A stretch of 64,000 nt of DNA from Phoronis australis (GCA_002633005.1 NMRA01000062.1:917981-981980), one strand, 5' to 3'; counted from the first letter of the stretch, positions 23,701 through 31,554 are shown. Notes: generated from the letters alone by a model not told the origin. Made by a program: numbers and translations.

Positions 23701-25601
23701 ATTTTCGATTAACCTTTTCGTTTGGTTGCTATGACAAATCAACTCACAAAACGTAAGGTGATTTTTATAAAAAATAGAAGTCGTATTCGTCTTTGTTACA
23801 TTACGTAAAATAAGGTATCTATATCAAAAATCCTGACAGTTTTTTTGAGAATGATGAAAAACATTAAGTTTGGAAAGATTCAGCGAAATCCACCGAACTG
23901 TTTTCGAGAACTCGTGTTCCTAAGTTCAAAAAAGTCGATTTGCCGAAACCGAGAAAAGCCGATTAAACTGGGACGAGTAGAAATCTCAAAATCTTCGGTT
24001 AATTATTCGGTGAAAACTTGTTTTCGGTCTATGTAACCTATACATGCCTTAACCATGTTAACTATTTCAAAATTCTCTAGCAATGTCAACTGAATTTGCA
24101 CTGCATAATTAACTTAATTATCATTAAAATGTACCGTCCACAGCCGGTACTGTTGCTTGATCTAAAAATAGGCCACAGTTCATCGTTATACACATTGTCT
24201 GTGCACCTCACGTGCCGGGAGATTGATTCGAGACCAAGTAAAAAATGGCTAACAATCGAGTCAGTGGTAAAAGCATCTGCATGAGATCGAAACAGCAAAA
24301 TGTCAATTTACTTAGTGAATTAAGGAATTTGGGTGAGAATTTATCCCTTTTCACAACTTGCTGTACCGGTAACCACAGAGGCAAGAGGAGAGAGGCGACT
24401 CGTAGCATTCGTTCTGAACGGTCGTAAGCCTGTAGACACGCAACTCCCTCAGGGCCAAAACTACGTTTTATCTTCTTTTTTCCCGGTACAGTTCTATCGT
24501 TAGTACACCTCGTTGACTCAATATTGTGGTGACTCGTTGAATAAAAGGACTGAGGCTTCATACGAAGCTGCTTTGTACCTGACGGGAAATTCGATTTGAG
24601 TGGCAGCCCTACATGTATAACCTTTGGCCTCGGAGAAGTAGAAAACACATGACTGTCCACGCGGTTGTGCGGTTCCAAGGTGGTTCGGCTAAATCTTTCT
24701 TCTCGCTACGCGGTGTATCTTTTGTATTTGAAGCTCCCGAGAATGAAGATAAGGTATTTCGCTAGACACATGTGAAATATTTTAGAAATGGCCAATTTTT
24801 GTGAATAAGGTTTGAGATTTCCTCAAAACCGGAGAAAACATGTGTACCGATCCAATTCTATGGAAAGCCATCTATTGGTCAGTGATTGGGTGTGTCGCGC
24901 TTGTGCGGTTGACTAATTCACAAAAGCTGAATAGCTGACCGGTTATTATCAATGGCTTCAAGTGCTACTGCAAACTTTCCATTGATGTCATAAGCACTCT
25001 TTCCTTTGAATTTCCATCCTTTGTGTAATTGGTAATAATACGGTGTACTCTACTATATGTGCCAAGCTCAATCACTACCGCATATACAAGAGTATCTTTG
25101 AGCTAAACCCTGACCAAGTATGAGAGCCCTTCCTTTGCTTTTTCGTAATTCTTCAAATGATATGCTTTACCTGGTAATAACAGGACTTGTTTCATCTTCA
25201 TTTCTGCACGTCGTCTGGTCCCGGAGGAATGCGGTACATTGCAATCGTGTATTCGTATTAAATTGGGGTGGCGTTGCGCTAACGCAAGACACTTGCGAAA
25301 GAACTGATGTTATCACAGACTTCGCAAAGACCTGCTTGGTTACACTATAATGCATCAAACTTACTCTCTTCGGCGCAACTGAATTTCGCGGATATTAAGA
25401 AATAATACAGATGAACTTCTACATAGATTTTGTCAGTATCATTTATTGCCATAACAGTCTTGTCAAATTCTTTCTTCTCGCCACCCAGTTACGAATTCTT
25501 ATTGATTTTAGTCATTATAAACTCACTTGCTTTAAAACTAAATTGTTGTTCTGCCACTATTTCATTGAAGAATACAATATTTATTTGCTTTTACAGGCTG
25601 A
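2686..25601 (+). CDS. gene 1: secreted IgGFc-binding / 4-Cys repeat / VWA / ShKT protein
   Basis: Spliced gene assembled from 22 exons: 2686-2749, 3057-3944, 4441-4622, 5668-5818, 6055-6353, 6741-7119, 7317-7844, 8168-8686, 9372-9890, 10666-11184, 12526-13044, 13573-14091, 14341-14525, 14656-14823, 15080-15248, 17912-18146, 19218-19318, 19931-20026, 20285-20419, 20748-20918, 22040-22174 and 25597-25601. The sum is 6,486 nt, an intact frame of about 2,161 residues. Domain order: signal peptide, IgGFc-binding N-terminal domain (residues about 22-430), two EF-loop-like acidic motifs, eight double 4-Cys units, VWA, Thr/Pro linker, two ShKT. Every junction was checked for GT/AG and phase; the exon 3/4 junction and the last exon are the weak points. 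Likely a secreted matrix or mucus protein: VWA and ShKT suggest protein or ion contacts, and the Cys-rich array suggests an extended, disulphide-braced rod. The exact function is unknown. I know of no named gene with this full architecture, so no symbol is given. Confidence 0.8.
3057..3944 (+). CDS. gene 1 exon 2: IgGFc-binding N-terminal domain, main part
   Basis: Joins in frame after the acceptor TTTAAG; a second AG ten bases on would give an immediate stop. It encodes 296 codons with family hallmarks: GTEFVIGFTKNY near the start, a beta-rich middle with alternating VTVDAP and ITVKPPG strands, and CDHLVEQIPPVNTWGKRF, the signature also found in FCGBP-type proteins. It ends QYNK at AAAG|GTATGT, phase 1. 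Family knowledge: this domain heads FCGBP and many invertebrate secreted adhesion or mucus proteins; IgG binding itself cannot be inferred in an invertebrate. Confidence 0.9.
4441..4622 (+). CDS. gene 1 exon 3: IgGFc-binding domain, continued
   Basis: Acceptor CGTCAG|AT joins phase 1 to give D-I-K-A-D-P-F and then MIMVPPIEQYAANYVLSTS, the usual P-P-hydrophobic-Q-Y stretch of this family, ending LILDGKPLKLSC. The 3' edge is uncertain. Exon 4 needs a phase 0 end, and the only close phase 0 donor is the weak TGT|GTTTTA at 4622; another is AGT|GTAGGA at 4658. A small unseen exon is also possible. Confidence 0.65.
4889..4972 (-). repeat. tRNA-derived SINE fragment
   Basis: On the minus strand TGGCTCAGTGG (A box, + strand 4943-4953) is followed 39 bases later by GGATTCAAATCC (B box, + strand 4903-4914), the spacing of an RNA polymerase III internal promoter. 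The ends do not pair as an acceptor stem, so this is a tRNA-derived SINE head rather than a working tRNA. It lies in intron 3 of gene 1. Confidence 0.5.
5668..5818 (+). CDS. gene 1 exon 4: IgGFc-binding domain, C-terminal part
   Basis: Acceptor CTTTACAG; the frame reads IAWLAVPDTNLVGGTLTIAH and then FAAYMYGYRDYDSYGYP, the conserved Y-V-Y-G-Y...SYGYP ending of the domain. Donor CCAG|GTATAA, phase 1. Too short and without a Met, so it is easily missed by simple ORF scans. Confidence 0.85.
6055..6353 (+). CDS. gene 1 exon 5: domain end, calcium-loop motifs, start of repeat unit 1
   Basis: Begins GGLRLAPI, closing the IgGFc-binding domain. It is followed by two acidic loops, DNDCDGLIDEE and DDDGDGKIDED, matching the D-x-D-x-D-G-x-I-D-x-E calcium-ligand pattern seen in thrombospondin type 3-like and putative metal-binding repeats. 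After a Pro-rich hinge it starts the first 4-Cys unit (VCSLTD...KCEAIGKTQ). Ends CAG|GTACGC in phase 0. Calcium binding is inferred from the ligand spacing. Confidence 0.8.
6741..7119 (+). CDS. gene 1 exon 6: rest of 4-Cys repeat unit 1
   Basis: Acceptor TTTCAAACAG, phase 0. It completes half A (NANCETAIERVWSVLDGC) and carries half B (VLCKNAAEG...NPCPTN...GKCTGQTISRSWQ...KCGR...TLTQKLTL). The recurring R-x-W-x-x-x-x-x-C-G plus Q-x-hydrophobic pattern resembles the RTWTATDxCGN...TQTI beta-sandwich (HYR-like) repeats of bacterial and algal surface proteins. Donor TTTG|GTGAGT, phase 1. Confidence 0.8.
7317..7844 (+). CDS. gene 1 exon 7: 4-Cys repeat unit 2
   Basis: One exon holds a whole double unit: half A with Cys in VCNLQS, HPECERL, NANCKHV and DGCGQK, half B with Cys in ILCINA, ASCPGQ, GKCTGQ and ESCGRK. 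It is more diverged than units 3-7 and nine nt longer. Acceptor TTTTTCAG, donor AAAG|GTAAAC, phase 1 on both sides, so it can be skipped or duplicated without a frameshift. Confidence 0.85.
8168..8686 (+). CDS. gene 1 exon 8: 4-Cys repeat unit 3 (519 nt)
   Basis: First of five 519-nt phase 1-1 exons (173 codons). It opens VPPKETKPKDYSKIVCDANS and closes with ESCGRVSTISQNVLAKAKG. It carries private changes (Asp-Glu-Val instead of Asn-Glu-Ile; HCEKL instead of DCEKL; NANC), so it is the oldest-diverged of the five. Eight Cys, four per half. Confidence 0.9.
9372..9890 (+). CDS. gene 1 exon 9: 4-Cys repeat unit 4 (519 nt)
   Basis: Acceptor TATTTTTCAG, donor AAAG|GTAAGA, phase 1-1. The protein begins VPPKDNKPKDYSKTVCDVNN and is nearly identical to units 5-7. 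It retains DGCGQTVTHVQ and SVSKPSAT in half A, separating it from units 6 and 7. Confidence 0.9.
10666..11184 (+). CDS. gene 1 exon 10: 4-Cys repeat unit 5 (519 nt)
   Basis: Acceptor TATTTTTAAG (AAG rather than CAG), donor AAAG|GTAAGA, phase 1-1. It has the private change TESLTAV where sister exons read TGRLTAV, and keeps DGCGHTVTHVQ. All eight Cys are conserved. Confidence 0.9.
12526..13044 (+). CDS. gene 1 exon 11: 4-Cys repeat unit 6 (519 nt)
   Basis: Acceptor TATTTTTAAG, donor AAAG|GTAATA. Shares two changes only with exon 12: DGCAHTVTHVQ (Gly to Ala after Cys) and SVIKPSAT (Ser to Ile). These mark exons 11 and 12 as the most recent duplicate pair. Phase 1-1, all eight Cys kept. Confidence 0.9.
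13573..14091 (+). CDS. gene 1 exon 12: 4-Cys repeat unit 7 (519 nt)
   Basis: Acceptor TATTTTTAAG, donor AAAG|GTGAGA (a different donor context from exons 8-11, because the intron downstream is not part of the duplicated block). Carries DGCAH and SVIKPSAT like exon 11, plus CGRISTIS instead of CGRVSTIS. Phase 1-1. Confidence 0.9.
14341..14525 (+). CDS. gene 1 exon 13: repeat unit 8, first part
   Basis: Acceptor TTTTTTTCAACAG. Encodes VPPKITKPTDYTKEVCQLN through SPDCEKIRPTRINY to DGNCQK, the first three Cys of half A. Ends AAAAG|GTTTTT in phase 0. Unlike units 2-7 this unit is split over three exons, probably the ancestral arrangement at the edge of the array. Confidence 0.8.
14656..14823 (+). 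CDS. gene 1 exon 14: repeat unit 8, middle part
   Basis: Acceptor TTTGCAG, phase 0. Reads VIERTWSLIDGCGHTDRHVQ, the core R-x-W...D-G-C-G motif, then crosses into half B (ATAEMECDSVSEAI...FQPK). Donor CCCAAG|GTAAAT, phase 0. Confidence 0.8.
15080..15248 (+). CDS. gene 1 exon 15: repeat unit 8, last part
   Basis: Acceptor CTAACCAG, phase 0. Reads ILRNPCAGNSLTITETTASA, then GECKDQVITRTWTVKEACGR and LTQKLTL, closing half B. Donor AAAGGG|GTAGGT leaves phase 1, matching the VWA exon. Confidence 0.8.
15249..17911. other. gene 1 intron 15
   Basis: Separates the repeat array from the VWA exons. Contains an ACAATA-rich low-complexity stretch at about 15357-15408 and a MITE-like element at about 16266-16724. 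Small open frames here show no domain character. Confidence 0.6.
16266..16724. mobile_element. MITE-like element with ~37-bp terminal inverted repeats
   Basis: The left end (16273-16309) and right end (16684-16720) are inverted copies: CCTGAAGCATTTTAGTTG...GACAAC against GTTGTC...CAACTAAAATGCTTCAGG. Internally, CAAATTAAGGCCGCCATTAT occurs twice, 170 bases apart, each followed by CTTATAACT and AAGTACCACAG. No transposase frame, so non-autonomous. Confidence 0.65.
17912..18146 (+). CDS. gene 1 exon 16: VWA domain, N-terminal part
   Basis: Acceptor TTCATTTTACAG, phase 1. Reads GCFARVADIVFALDDSGSLN, with the MIDAS D-x-S-x-S motif (DDSGS), then helix 1 and RVGVLTYND. An apparent open frame continues to a stop at 18181, but the good donor ATTAA|GTACGC at 18146 joins exon 17 in frame (phase 2), restoring the domain. 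Confidence 0.85.
19218..19318 (+). CDS. gene 1 exon 17: VWA domain, middle part
   Basis: Acceptor CGTTTTAG. Joined to exon 16 it reads KKTSGATKTSQAIDYMRK, the usual second MIDAS threonine loop (T in GAT) and following helix, then FSVGNGDRVLVKNV. Donor GTGG|GTATGT, phase 1. Only 101 nt. Confidence 0.8.
19666..19833. mobile_element. short MITE-like element with GGCGGAT ends
   Basis: The left end reads TGGCGGATTTAGGGGG; the right end reads GGATCCGCCCCTG, an imperfect inverted repeat of the CAGGGGCGGATCCA type seen at the ends of many hAT-like non-autonomous elements. About 168 bp, in VWA intron 17. Confidence 0.45.
19931..20026 (+). CDS. gene 1 exon 18: VWA domain, third metal-site segment
   Basis: Acceptor TTTCTTGCAG. 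Reads GIIVTDGKSSSRVLTALQAR and then AKEAGMIIFAI. The T-D-G is the third MIDAS element, so all metal-site residues are present. Donor ATAG|GTAAGT, phase 1-1. Confidence 0.85.
20285..20419 (+). CDS. gene 1 exon 19: VWA domain, C-terminal part
   Basis: Acceptor CAATCTCCAG. Reads GVGSDVDVNELNDISSDPDS and then YVFTVESFAALKSIQNEV, the standard last strand and helix of a VWA domain, ending IGACI. Donor ATAG|GTGAGC, phase 1-1. Confidence 0.85.
20748..20918 (+). CDS. gene 1 exon 20: Thr/Pro linker and ShKT domain 1
   Basis: Acceptor TCATATTTAG. A TNPPPTTVSTTPPTTTARPT linker (likely O-glycosylated) precedes a six-Cys ShKT-like domain: CVDRADC, DNVC, SRENC, GTC, YC. The last spacing (C-Y-C) is tighter than the usual C-x-x-C. 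Donor GAAA|GTAAGT, phase 1-1. Confidence 0.8.
21759..21968. mobile_element. foldback element, hammerhead-like core on the minus strand
   Basis: Arms of about 75 bp are inverted copies: AAACTTTTCACGATAACATT on the left against CGCGAAAAGTTTTATCGGTT on the right. The minus strand between 21848 and 21818 reads CTGATGA, a TTGA...TCAA stem and CGAAAC, the conserved parts of a hammerhead ribozyme. Such motifs occur in Penelope-like element repeats. Lies in intron 20. Confidence 0.6.
22040..22174 (+). CDS. gene 1 exon 21: ShKT domain 2
   Basis: Acceptor CTGCCTTTCAG. A short STPPPSTTTK linker, then CVDVLPNCQLYLKSYC, WAQGNC, AKYC and GL, which is five of the six Cys. The exon stops one base into the last codon (T|GTAAGT), so the sixth Cys must come from the next exon. 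Confidence 0.8.
22175..25596. other. gene 1 last intron (candidate)
   Basis: A 3.4-kb interval between the second ShKT exon and the candidate terminal exon. It holds a large foldback at 22894-23247 and otherwise AT-rich sequence. I found no further exon with ShKT or other domain character. Confidence 0.4.
22894..23247. mobile_element. foldback element with ~150-bp arms, hammerhead-like core
   Basis: The left arm (22894 to about 23045) and right arm (about 23078 to 23247) are inverted copies, including AACGGACAATTGCCGCACAA against TTGTGCGGCAATCGTCCGTT. The right arm carries CTGATGA (23162-23168), a GTCTT...AAGAC stem and GAAAC (23193-23197). The left arm has lost the CTGATGA part. A related single arm is at 27787-28010. 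Confidence 0.65.
25597..25601 (+). CDS. gene 1 exon 22 (candidate): last Cys and stop
   Basis: After a TTTGCTTTTACAG acceptor the sequence is GC TGA. Joined to the T left by exon 21 this gives TGC (Cys) and then a stop, completing the second ShKT domain exactly as ShKT domains end (C-x-x-C at the terminus). The intron is 3.4 kb. Another acceptor nearer exon 21 cannot be excluded, but this one fits both the domain and the stop. Confidence 0.4.
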
Positions 25602-26335
25602 CAACTTGCTGAGATCCGGTGAAATGAGAAGATTTGTTTTTGGTCTGACCAGGGATGAGTTTTCGCTAGTTTAAAATTTGAGTTGGCTGCGGCATCTATA
25701 TGTAGCGTCGCTTATACAAACCTGCCTGGGTGTGGAAGCTTTTTTAATTTATAGCATATTAGGATAGAAATTCTTGACATCATCAAATCAGAGTTTCGCG
25801 TGTTAACAGCAAAAGTATCATTACTCTAATTTCACCACAAAGTATTTAAGCGTAAATAATACAGACATGTTCTTCTCAGTAACGCTGCTGATGACGTCAT
25901 CAATTTCGGGAGCTTGGTGCTTAGCGTAGATTTTGCCCGTTTTAATAATAGCATAGACTTTTTGTAGCTCTAATTATGATACACTAGTTTTCAAAAAAAT
26001 GACGAATCAAGTTTTGTCGAAAGTCATCTGGCTTCAGCGAAGTTGCGGTGAAAAGCCCGATGAAAACATATTGAAACACTAAATCACTGGCACATTTGCC
26101 GGGGTTTCTCCTCCAAAATTTCTCCGATTCTCAACTGAGAAGAAGACGTTTCATCACGTTTTTGAAAACTGTTGTAGGGTGTAACGCGCGATCCCCTGTG
26201 TTGGTTTTTCAATGGTTTTGTCAAAAATGTCAACAATATTAAAGCAAGACAAAAAACGAAATTGTGATTGCTTAACAGTTATGTCTAAGAATGGTGCCGC
26301 AAATCTAGTATGTAAGTGCTCGTCTAGTCAGAAAG

Positions 26336-26341
26336 AATAAA
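26336..26341 (+). promoter_or_regulatory. possible poly(A) signal of gene 1
   Basis: AATAAA followed within about 30 bases by a T/G-rich stretch. It would give a 3' untranslated region of about 750 nt after the candidate stop at 25601. An ATTAAA lies at 26238-26243. Motif-only evidence. Confidence 0.25.
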
Positions 26342-26880
26342 TTGATGCTTTGAGTGCGTTTTATTTTTTTCAACCATCTCAAGCTTAGTCACAAGTTAAG
26401 AGAAGAACAAGCAAAGAAAACAACGAGTTTTGAACATATTCAACATAAAGGCTGTACCGGAAAATAAAGTGTGGTTTTCACCTACAAAGATACGTGGACT
26501 AACGATGAGTTCTGTTTATTGTAAGTCATGTTTCAGAACAATTCGCTACTTGAGTTCTTCGGTGGCGGGGCATATTATGCCTCACAATTTTGAACAACAC
26601 AAACGTGAAAGCACGCTTGTTCTATATGCATAACTATTTGTAGTTTGGATGCGACACCTCGTTTTCAATTATAATGTCGAATTCGTGCAAGTACACTAAC
26701 AATAAGAACGGCTGCCCAAAGTCTGATGAGGCACCAGGTACTCTATCGTGACTTTGACATTACGCAGCCGATTACCTACTCAATCAACACGCAATTAATC
26801 ATGGTCTCTATCGGGTTATTTTCAATGATCTGAGACTCCATTTATTCTTTATGTTATTAATGACTCGGTAGTTCTACATC

Positions 26881-27350
26881 AAGGTACCTAAACTACACGG
26901 TTAACGGTTTCAGTAAACACGGTCACGGACGCATGAACACGACTCACGTACCTTCAATCACCGTTCACTGACTCACAAACACGAGAACGGACTTACAAAA
27001 CACGATCCATTCACCCAAATACACGGAAAACGGACTCGCATTCACAAAAAACACGGCTAACGGACCCTCAAACACGCTCTAGATGACAACTGACCCCGGC
27101 AGGAAGCCGATGAGTCCGTGACCCGTGTTTATGGCATGCTTTTCGGAGTGAACCGTGTTTGGCGGTCTGTTAACCGTGTTTATTCGTGAATGTGAGTCCG
27201 TGTTCTGTGTATTTAGGTGAATGGATCGTGTTTTGTGAGTCCGTTCCCGTGTGTGCGAGTCAGTGAACGGTGTTTGCGGGTATGTGACTCGTGTTCATGC
27301 GTCCGTGGCCGTGTTTACGAGTCCGTTAACCGTGTAGTTTAGGTGCCTTG
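26881..27350. mobile_element. long hairpin (foldback) built of short tandem repeats
   Basis: Arms of about 190 bp: the right end, read on the minus strand, follows the left (CACCTAAACTACACGGTTAA against ACCTAAACTACACGGTTAAC). Each arm is itself a chain of units of roughly 20 nt carrying AACACG and ACGGACTC. The centre is about 40 bp. No open frame. Likely a foldback-type element. Confidence 0.65.
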
Positions 27351-27473
27351 TACATCGACCGTCACAAATTTTCCTGAGACTTTATGAGGGCTTGAGTTAC
27401 CCCTTGATATCCGCTAAGTCATTTTTCTGGCACAAGCCTCGTTTTATGTTGAACTTAGTGTTACAACAATATA

Positions 27474-27724
27474 TGCGCGCACCCAGCGTAAAATATAGGG
27501 GGGTTCGAATTTTTGACTAAGTGGCACAAACAAAGTGGGGACTAAAAAATTGGGTACCACCTTCTGAGCTATGAATTATGCATTCACGCCTTCTTAGTGG
27601 GCTTTTGTCTCGTTTTCTCGGACTTTTTGTTTCTCTGAGGCTGACCTTTTGCCAATTTCGCCAAATACGGGGGTAAGACGGAGGGGCGGGGCTCCTACGA
27701 GCCCCCCCTCCAGGTGCGCGCATG
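27474..27724 (+). mobile_element. MITE-like element, copy 1
   Basis: Bounded by TGCGCGCACCCAGC and CCAGGTGCGCGCATG, an imperfect terminal inverted repeat. Related to 28833-29102 in opposite orientation. No coding capacity. Confidence 0.55.
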
Positions 27725-27786
27725 CAATATTATACGAAACTTAACTGCATATTGGGTCCGGTTTATTACTACTGTTATCAATTTCA

Positions 27787-28010
27787 TCATTTTTGGCCAT
27801 AGTAAGATTAAAAAACGGACAATCGCCGCACAAATAAAAAAGTTCATGTTCTTTCAACGTTTCGTCTATTCATGAGACATCATCAGGATAATATATACAG
27901 CAAAACAGCAAGTGTTGAATATCAGTCAAGTCACATCCATGCAGTGAAATGAGAGTAGCAAGAGATACAGGGAATAGTAAGTAGGTCATCGCCAAAGTTA
28001 TATGGTCACT
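27787..28010 (-). mobile_element. Penelope-like repeat fragment with hammerhead-like core
   Basis: Matches one arm of 22894-23247 (ACGGACAATCGCCGCACAAA, AGTTCATGTT, ...AGATACAGGGAA...AGTAAGTAGGTCAT). The minus strand of 27859-27886 has CTGATGA, a GTCT...AGAC stem and GAAACGTT, with an intact core. Confidence 0.55.
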
Positions 28011-28832
28011 GAGGTCGGCATGTTATTGAGAGAATCATCAGCATGTTGGTCTTGAATGGCCAATGACAACTGTAACAAAAGTTGCCGTTGTAGTAAATCG
28101 GGACCATCATGGCAACTTTATACGAACGCCGTCACATCTGTTGAGGTGGCTCTTCTGTTTTCGACAATACGCTGACTCACTGACTTACCGTATGACTCTG
28201 AACACAATGAGGTTCACAGGGCCTCCGTGGCTTCTCGCCATCTGATCTGGTTGATAGCGTTTGTTCGGATCTCAATCCTTGACTTACCAATACGAAAATG
28301 TCCAGATGCCACAGTTTTTCTCCAATTTTGCTTAGGTTTGCCTCGCTTCCGTCTCCTTATGGGGTTCCTGTAAGGGTAAACTTGGTGGTATTTGCATTCG
28401 GCTTTCGTAGCGCGTGTGCGCCAATACGCACGTGCTCAAAGTCGGTATTGAGCCGCTCCGTTGGGTTTCTTAAATATTTTCATACTTTTAATACCATAAC
28501 ATTTACTGGCAGCAGTAAAGTTACCCCAGAGTAGCACCAGAAGCATTATGCCTGGGTTCTTTAGTAACATGTTATGAAAAAATGTGTAAAAGTCACGAAT
28601 TATCGTACATCGATGGTTACTGTAACAAAATCACGAGACTGCAGTTACGACTGTAGTATGTACTACATATGGATTACTGAGCAGTGGTATCAAAACGTTA
28701 ATATTTATGTACTAACCCGGGTATTAAAGAACCTGGAACACGAAAAACAGACTAAATTACATAATTCAGAGGGGTTCCCTGCCATTGACACAGTTCACAA
28801 GGTGTTATGGATTGTTCGTTGAGTTTCTATTG

Positions 28833-29102
28833 CACGGGCGCACCCGGGGGGGGGGGCTCAAGCGAGTCCCCCAGTTTGGCGAATTGGGCAAAAAGGTCCG
28901 CCCCCGTGAAACAAAAAATCCGAGTAAATGAGACAAAAGTCCACAAAGCCCACGGGAATTTAGCGCGGACGCACAATCCGTAGGCCTAAACCTAGTGGCC
29001 CCCGGTTGTTTTTTTTAGTCCTCGTTCATCTTTTTCAGTAAAAGGTCCGCCACACCGAAAAATTCGAGCACCCCCTATATTTTAGGCTGGGTGCGCGCAT
29101 GT
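28833..29102 (-). mobile_element. MITE-like element, copy 2 (inverted)
   Basis: Shares AAAAATTCGA...CCCCCTATATTTTA and GCTGGGTGCGCGCATG with the reverse complement of 27474-27724. A run of 11 G lies near its left end. About 1.1 kb from copy 1. Confidence 0.5.
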
Positions 29103-29560
29103 GTTGATGACAAACCATTTTTCTCTTAGTTTCAAATTTCAAAAAACGATCTGTCAACTGCCCATCACTTCGTCAATTTTTCTCGCGCAAGGCAAAGCAC
29201 GTCTTCTTATTTAGTATAGTAAGTCATAGGTATAAAACATTTCCTTTATATGGCGCGTATTTCAAAAATGGCGAATTTTGTGATATTTTAGAAAATTGGT
29301 CCTCACAAGGGAAAGTGAATTACTCTGTATTAGACGTTGAGAGACGGTACGTTCGCCAAGAATCGTTTAACAGATATTTTGACTAGCTTTCGCGTTCCAT
29401 GCCTCTTTAACAGTGCGATTCTCCAATTAAGTGAAAGAATTGTTCGTGTTACTTCTAAACGTTTGTAGTCTGTGGCCTCAGACAATGTTTAATCAAAATG
29501 GAACGCCAGAGACCGGGAACGTTAGTGCACCTTCTCTCGACTTCCGGTTAGGGCGGGCAG

Positions 29561-29887
29561 ATGGTAGAGAAGGGACGGGGTACTCCTACAGAACAAGTAT
29601 ACGGGAAGGGAAACCTTTTCTCGACTAGTTTCCCTATGAAAGGATTGTCTTCCGACAAAATTCCCAGCGAACTTGTGCTTATAGAGTTAATTGAAACTAA
29701 AAACGGGAAGGAGCTCCGGACCAAAACCCTGCAAATGGATGACTTTATCATGCAACTGCTCTACACTAATGAATACTTTTTTGAGTCCCCTCATCGCAAA
29801 TATAGTCCATTACCCCGGGTCGGCAAGGATATTTCGAAAACATATAGCGATGGGCACAGTCACTTATTCTGTAGCGTGACTACATGA
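29561..29887 (+). CDS. hypothetical 108-codon open frame
   Basis: Intact frame starting MVEKGRGTPTEQVYGKGN and ending HLFCSVTT. Its middle (SELVLIELIETKNGKEL, MDDFIMQLLYTNEYFF) has a more protein-like composition than neighbouring random frames. No domain recognised, no clear splice partner or promoter. It may be a chance frame or a remnant. Confidence 0.15.
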   Translation: MVEKGRGTPTEQVYGKGNLFSTSFPMKGLSSDKIPSELVLIELIETKNGKELRTKTLQMDDFIMQLLYTNEYFFESPHRKYSPLPRVGKDISKTYSDGHSHLFCSVTT

Positions 29888-30125
29888 GTCCTCGGCTAAA
29901 GTATATTCCCTGCTACTCTCAACAAATCCGTTCACAAACATATTATCAGAGATAACATTTTACAATGCCTTTGGGAAAAGTCGTAACAACAACCCTATCG
30001 TTATAACCGGTTTCTCTACGTGATCGTTTCGTACGGCTTTACTGTTGTTTATTGTGTTACATAAATCGACCCTAAAGAGACAAGTCAGTGGTGCTGTTCA
30101 ACTGTAAGTTCTCGTGCGACAAGAG

Positions 30126-30256
30126 CAACAATATTAGTAATAGCAACAGTAAAAGTAATAGTAATTAATAATGATAATGATAGTAACAGCAACAGTAACA
30201 GTAATAATAACAATAACAATAACAGAAACAGTAATGGTAATAGTAATAGTAATAGT

Positions 30257-30308
<52 letters not shown>

Positions 30309-30370
30309 GTAATAATAATAATAATAGTAATGGTAATATTAATAGAAATAGTAATAGTAATAATAATAGA
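30126..30370. repeat. AAT/AGT-type microsatellite
   Basis: About 245 bp of interrupted trinucleotides: TAG-TAA-CAG mixtures at both edges, then a long pure TAA/AAT run at about 30258-30308. Long Ile- or Met-rich frames on both strands here are artefacts of the repeat. Confidence 0.9.
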
Positions 30371-31554
30371 ATGTCGTTGACATGGAAATGTCAGACTCAC
30401 GTCGTGCATGATATTAAACAAGAGGTAGAATTGCTGCACGTGTAATGACTATTACCTCCGGCGGGGAAAGGGTTCTATCTTCAAGAAATGTACAGTGTAG
30501 GAGCAGTAATTTTGAGGAAGTCCATCTACCGGACTGTTTTTCGAGTAGATTCAAGTATTGTTTTGAGCATAAAGGACACTAAATGCGGATTTTGATTATT
30601 AACGGATATGAAGGACAGCTTTACCCACTCAAGAGATCAAACACCTAACGATAATGAGTGGATCCTCATTATTCTTTGAAAGTTTGATTCAAGTTCGTCA
30701 ACAATCGGCAAGCTTGCCTTGACGTTCAGAGCGATTTTTTCGGGCGACCGAGCGGAGGACTGAGCCGCGCAGCTCAAACCTCGAATCTAGCTTGTGACAC
30801 ATTGAGGACATAGTTTATCTGTTTGCTATCATGTTTCTCATTAGTATATTATGGAAGTTGTTTTGGGTAAAATCATCAAAACACGTTGAGTATCCTTTTA
30901 ATTACTCGTCTTGTTTATATGTGTGCTCATCGGGCCGACAGTAGACCACCAACATAGTAGGCCTTCTTTCTGCGAAAAATGCTAGCTTCTGTCTACACGT
31001 GGATGTTTTCAGTGTGACCTGTGGTGCGACGATTTTGTTTACTGATGCCAGTCAGCGGCTATTCAATAGCCTGATACAGAGTCCCTTATTGTTGTGCGTT
31101 GCGTAACCCATCTCGACAACGTTACACCACGAGGGTTGGTCATGCTGGGTCAGTTGTTGTAACCAACTTAGTCCACGGAGTAACGCATCTGTGATCTTGG
31201 CTGGTGTGACATCTACGTTGAATTTATACAGTTTCAACAGGTATGATTTGATACTGAAATTTACAAGTCTAGCGTAGGCGTTGCAGGTACATGTGTCCTC
31301 GAGATCAATCTAGCGCCCGCCTGTGCTTTAACCGTGAACGAAGCTCTCACGAAAGTGTCGTTTGACCGGGTCGTTATATGTTGCCAAATAATTTCGTTTT
31401 TTCTACAAGATCTGGTAGTTTCGACAAGATTTCATACTTTTCACGTGTTCTAAGGGTGGTATGACCCAAATTTCACCTCTGACACTAGCTGCGCAACGAA
31501 ACATCACCCGGCTCAACAGAAGGACTCAGTGACCAGTTTACGTAGAAAATGAGG

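Noticed and set aside
30134-30439. Open frames rich in Ile, Val and Met on both strands
   Set aside because: Translation of the trinucleotide microsatellite.
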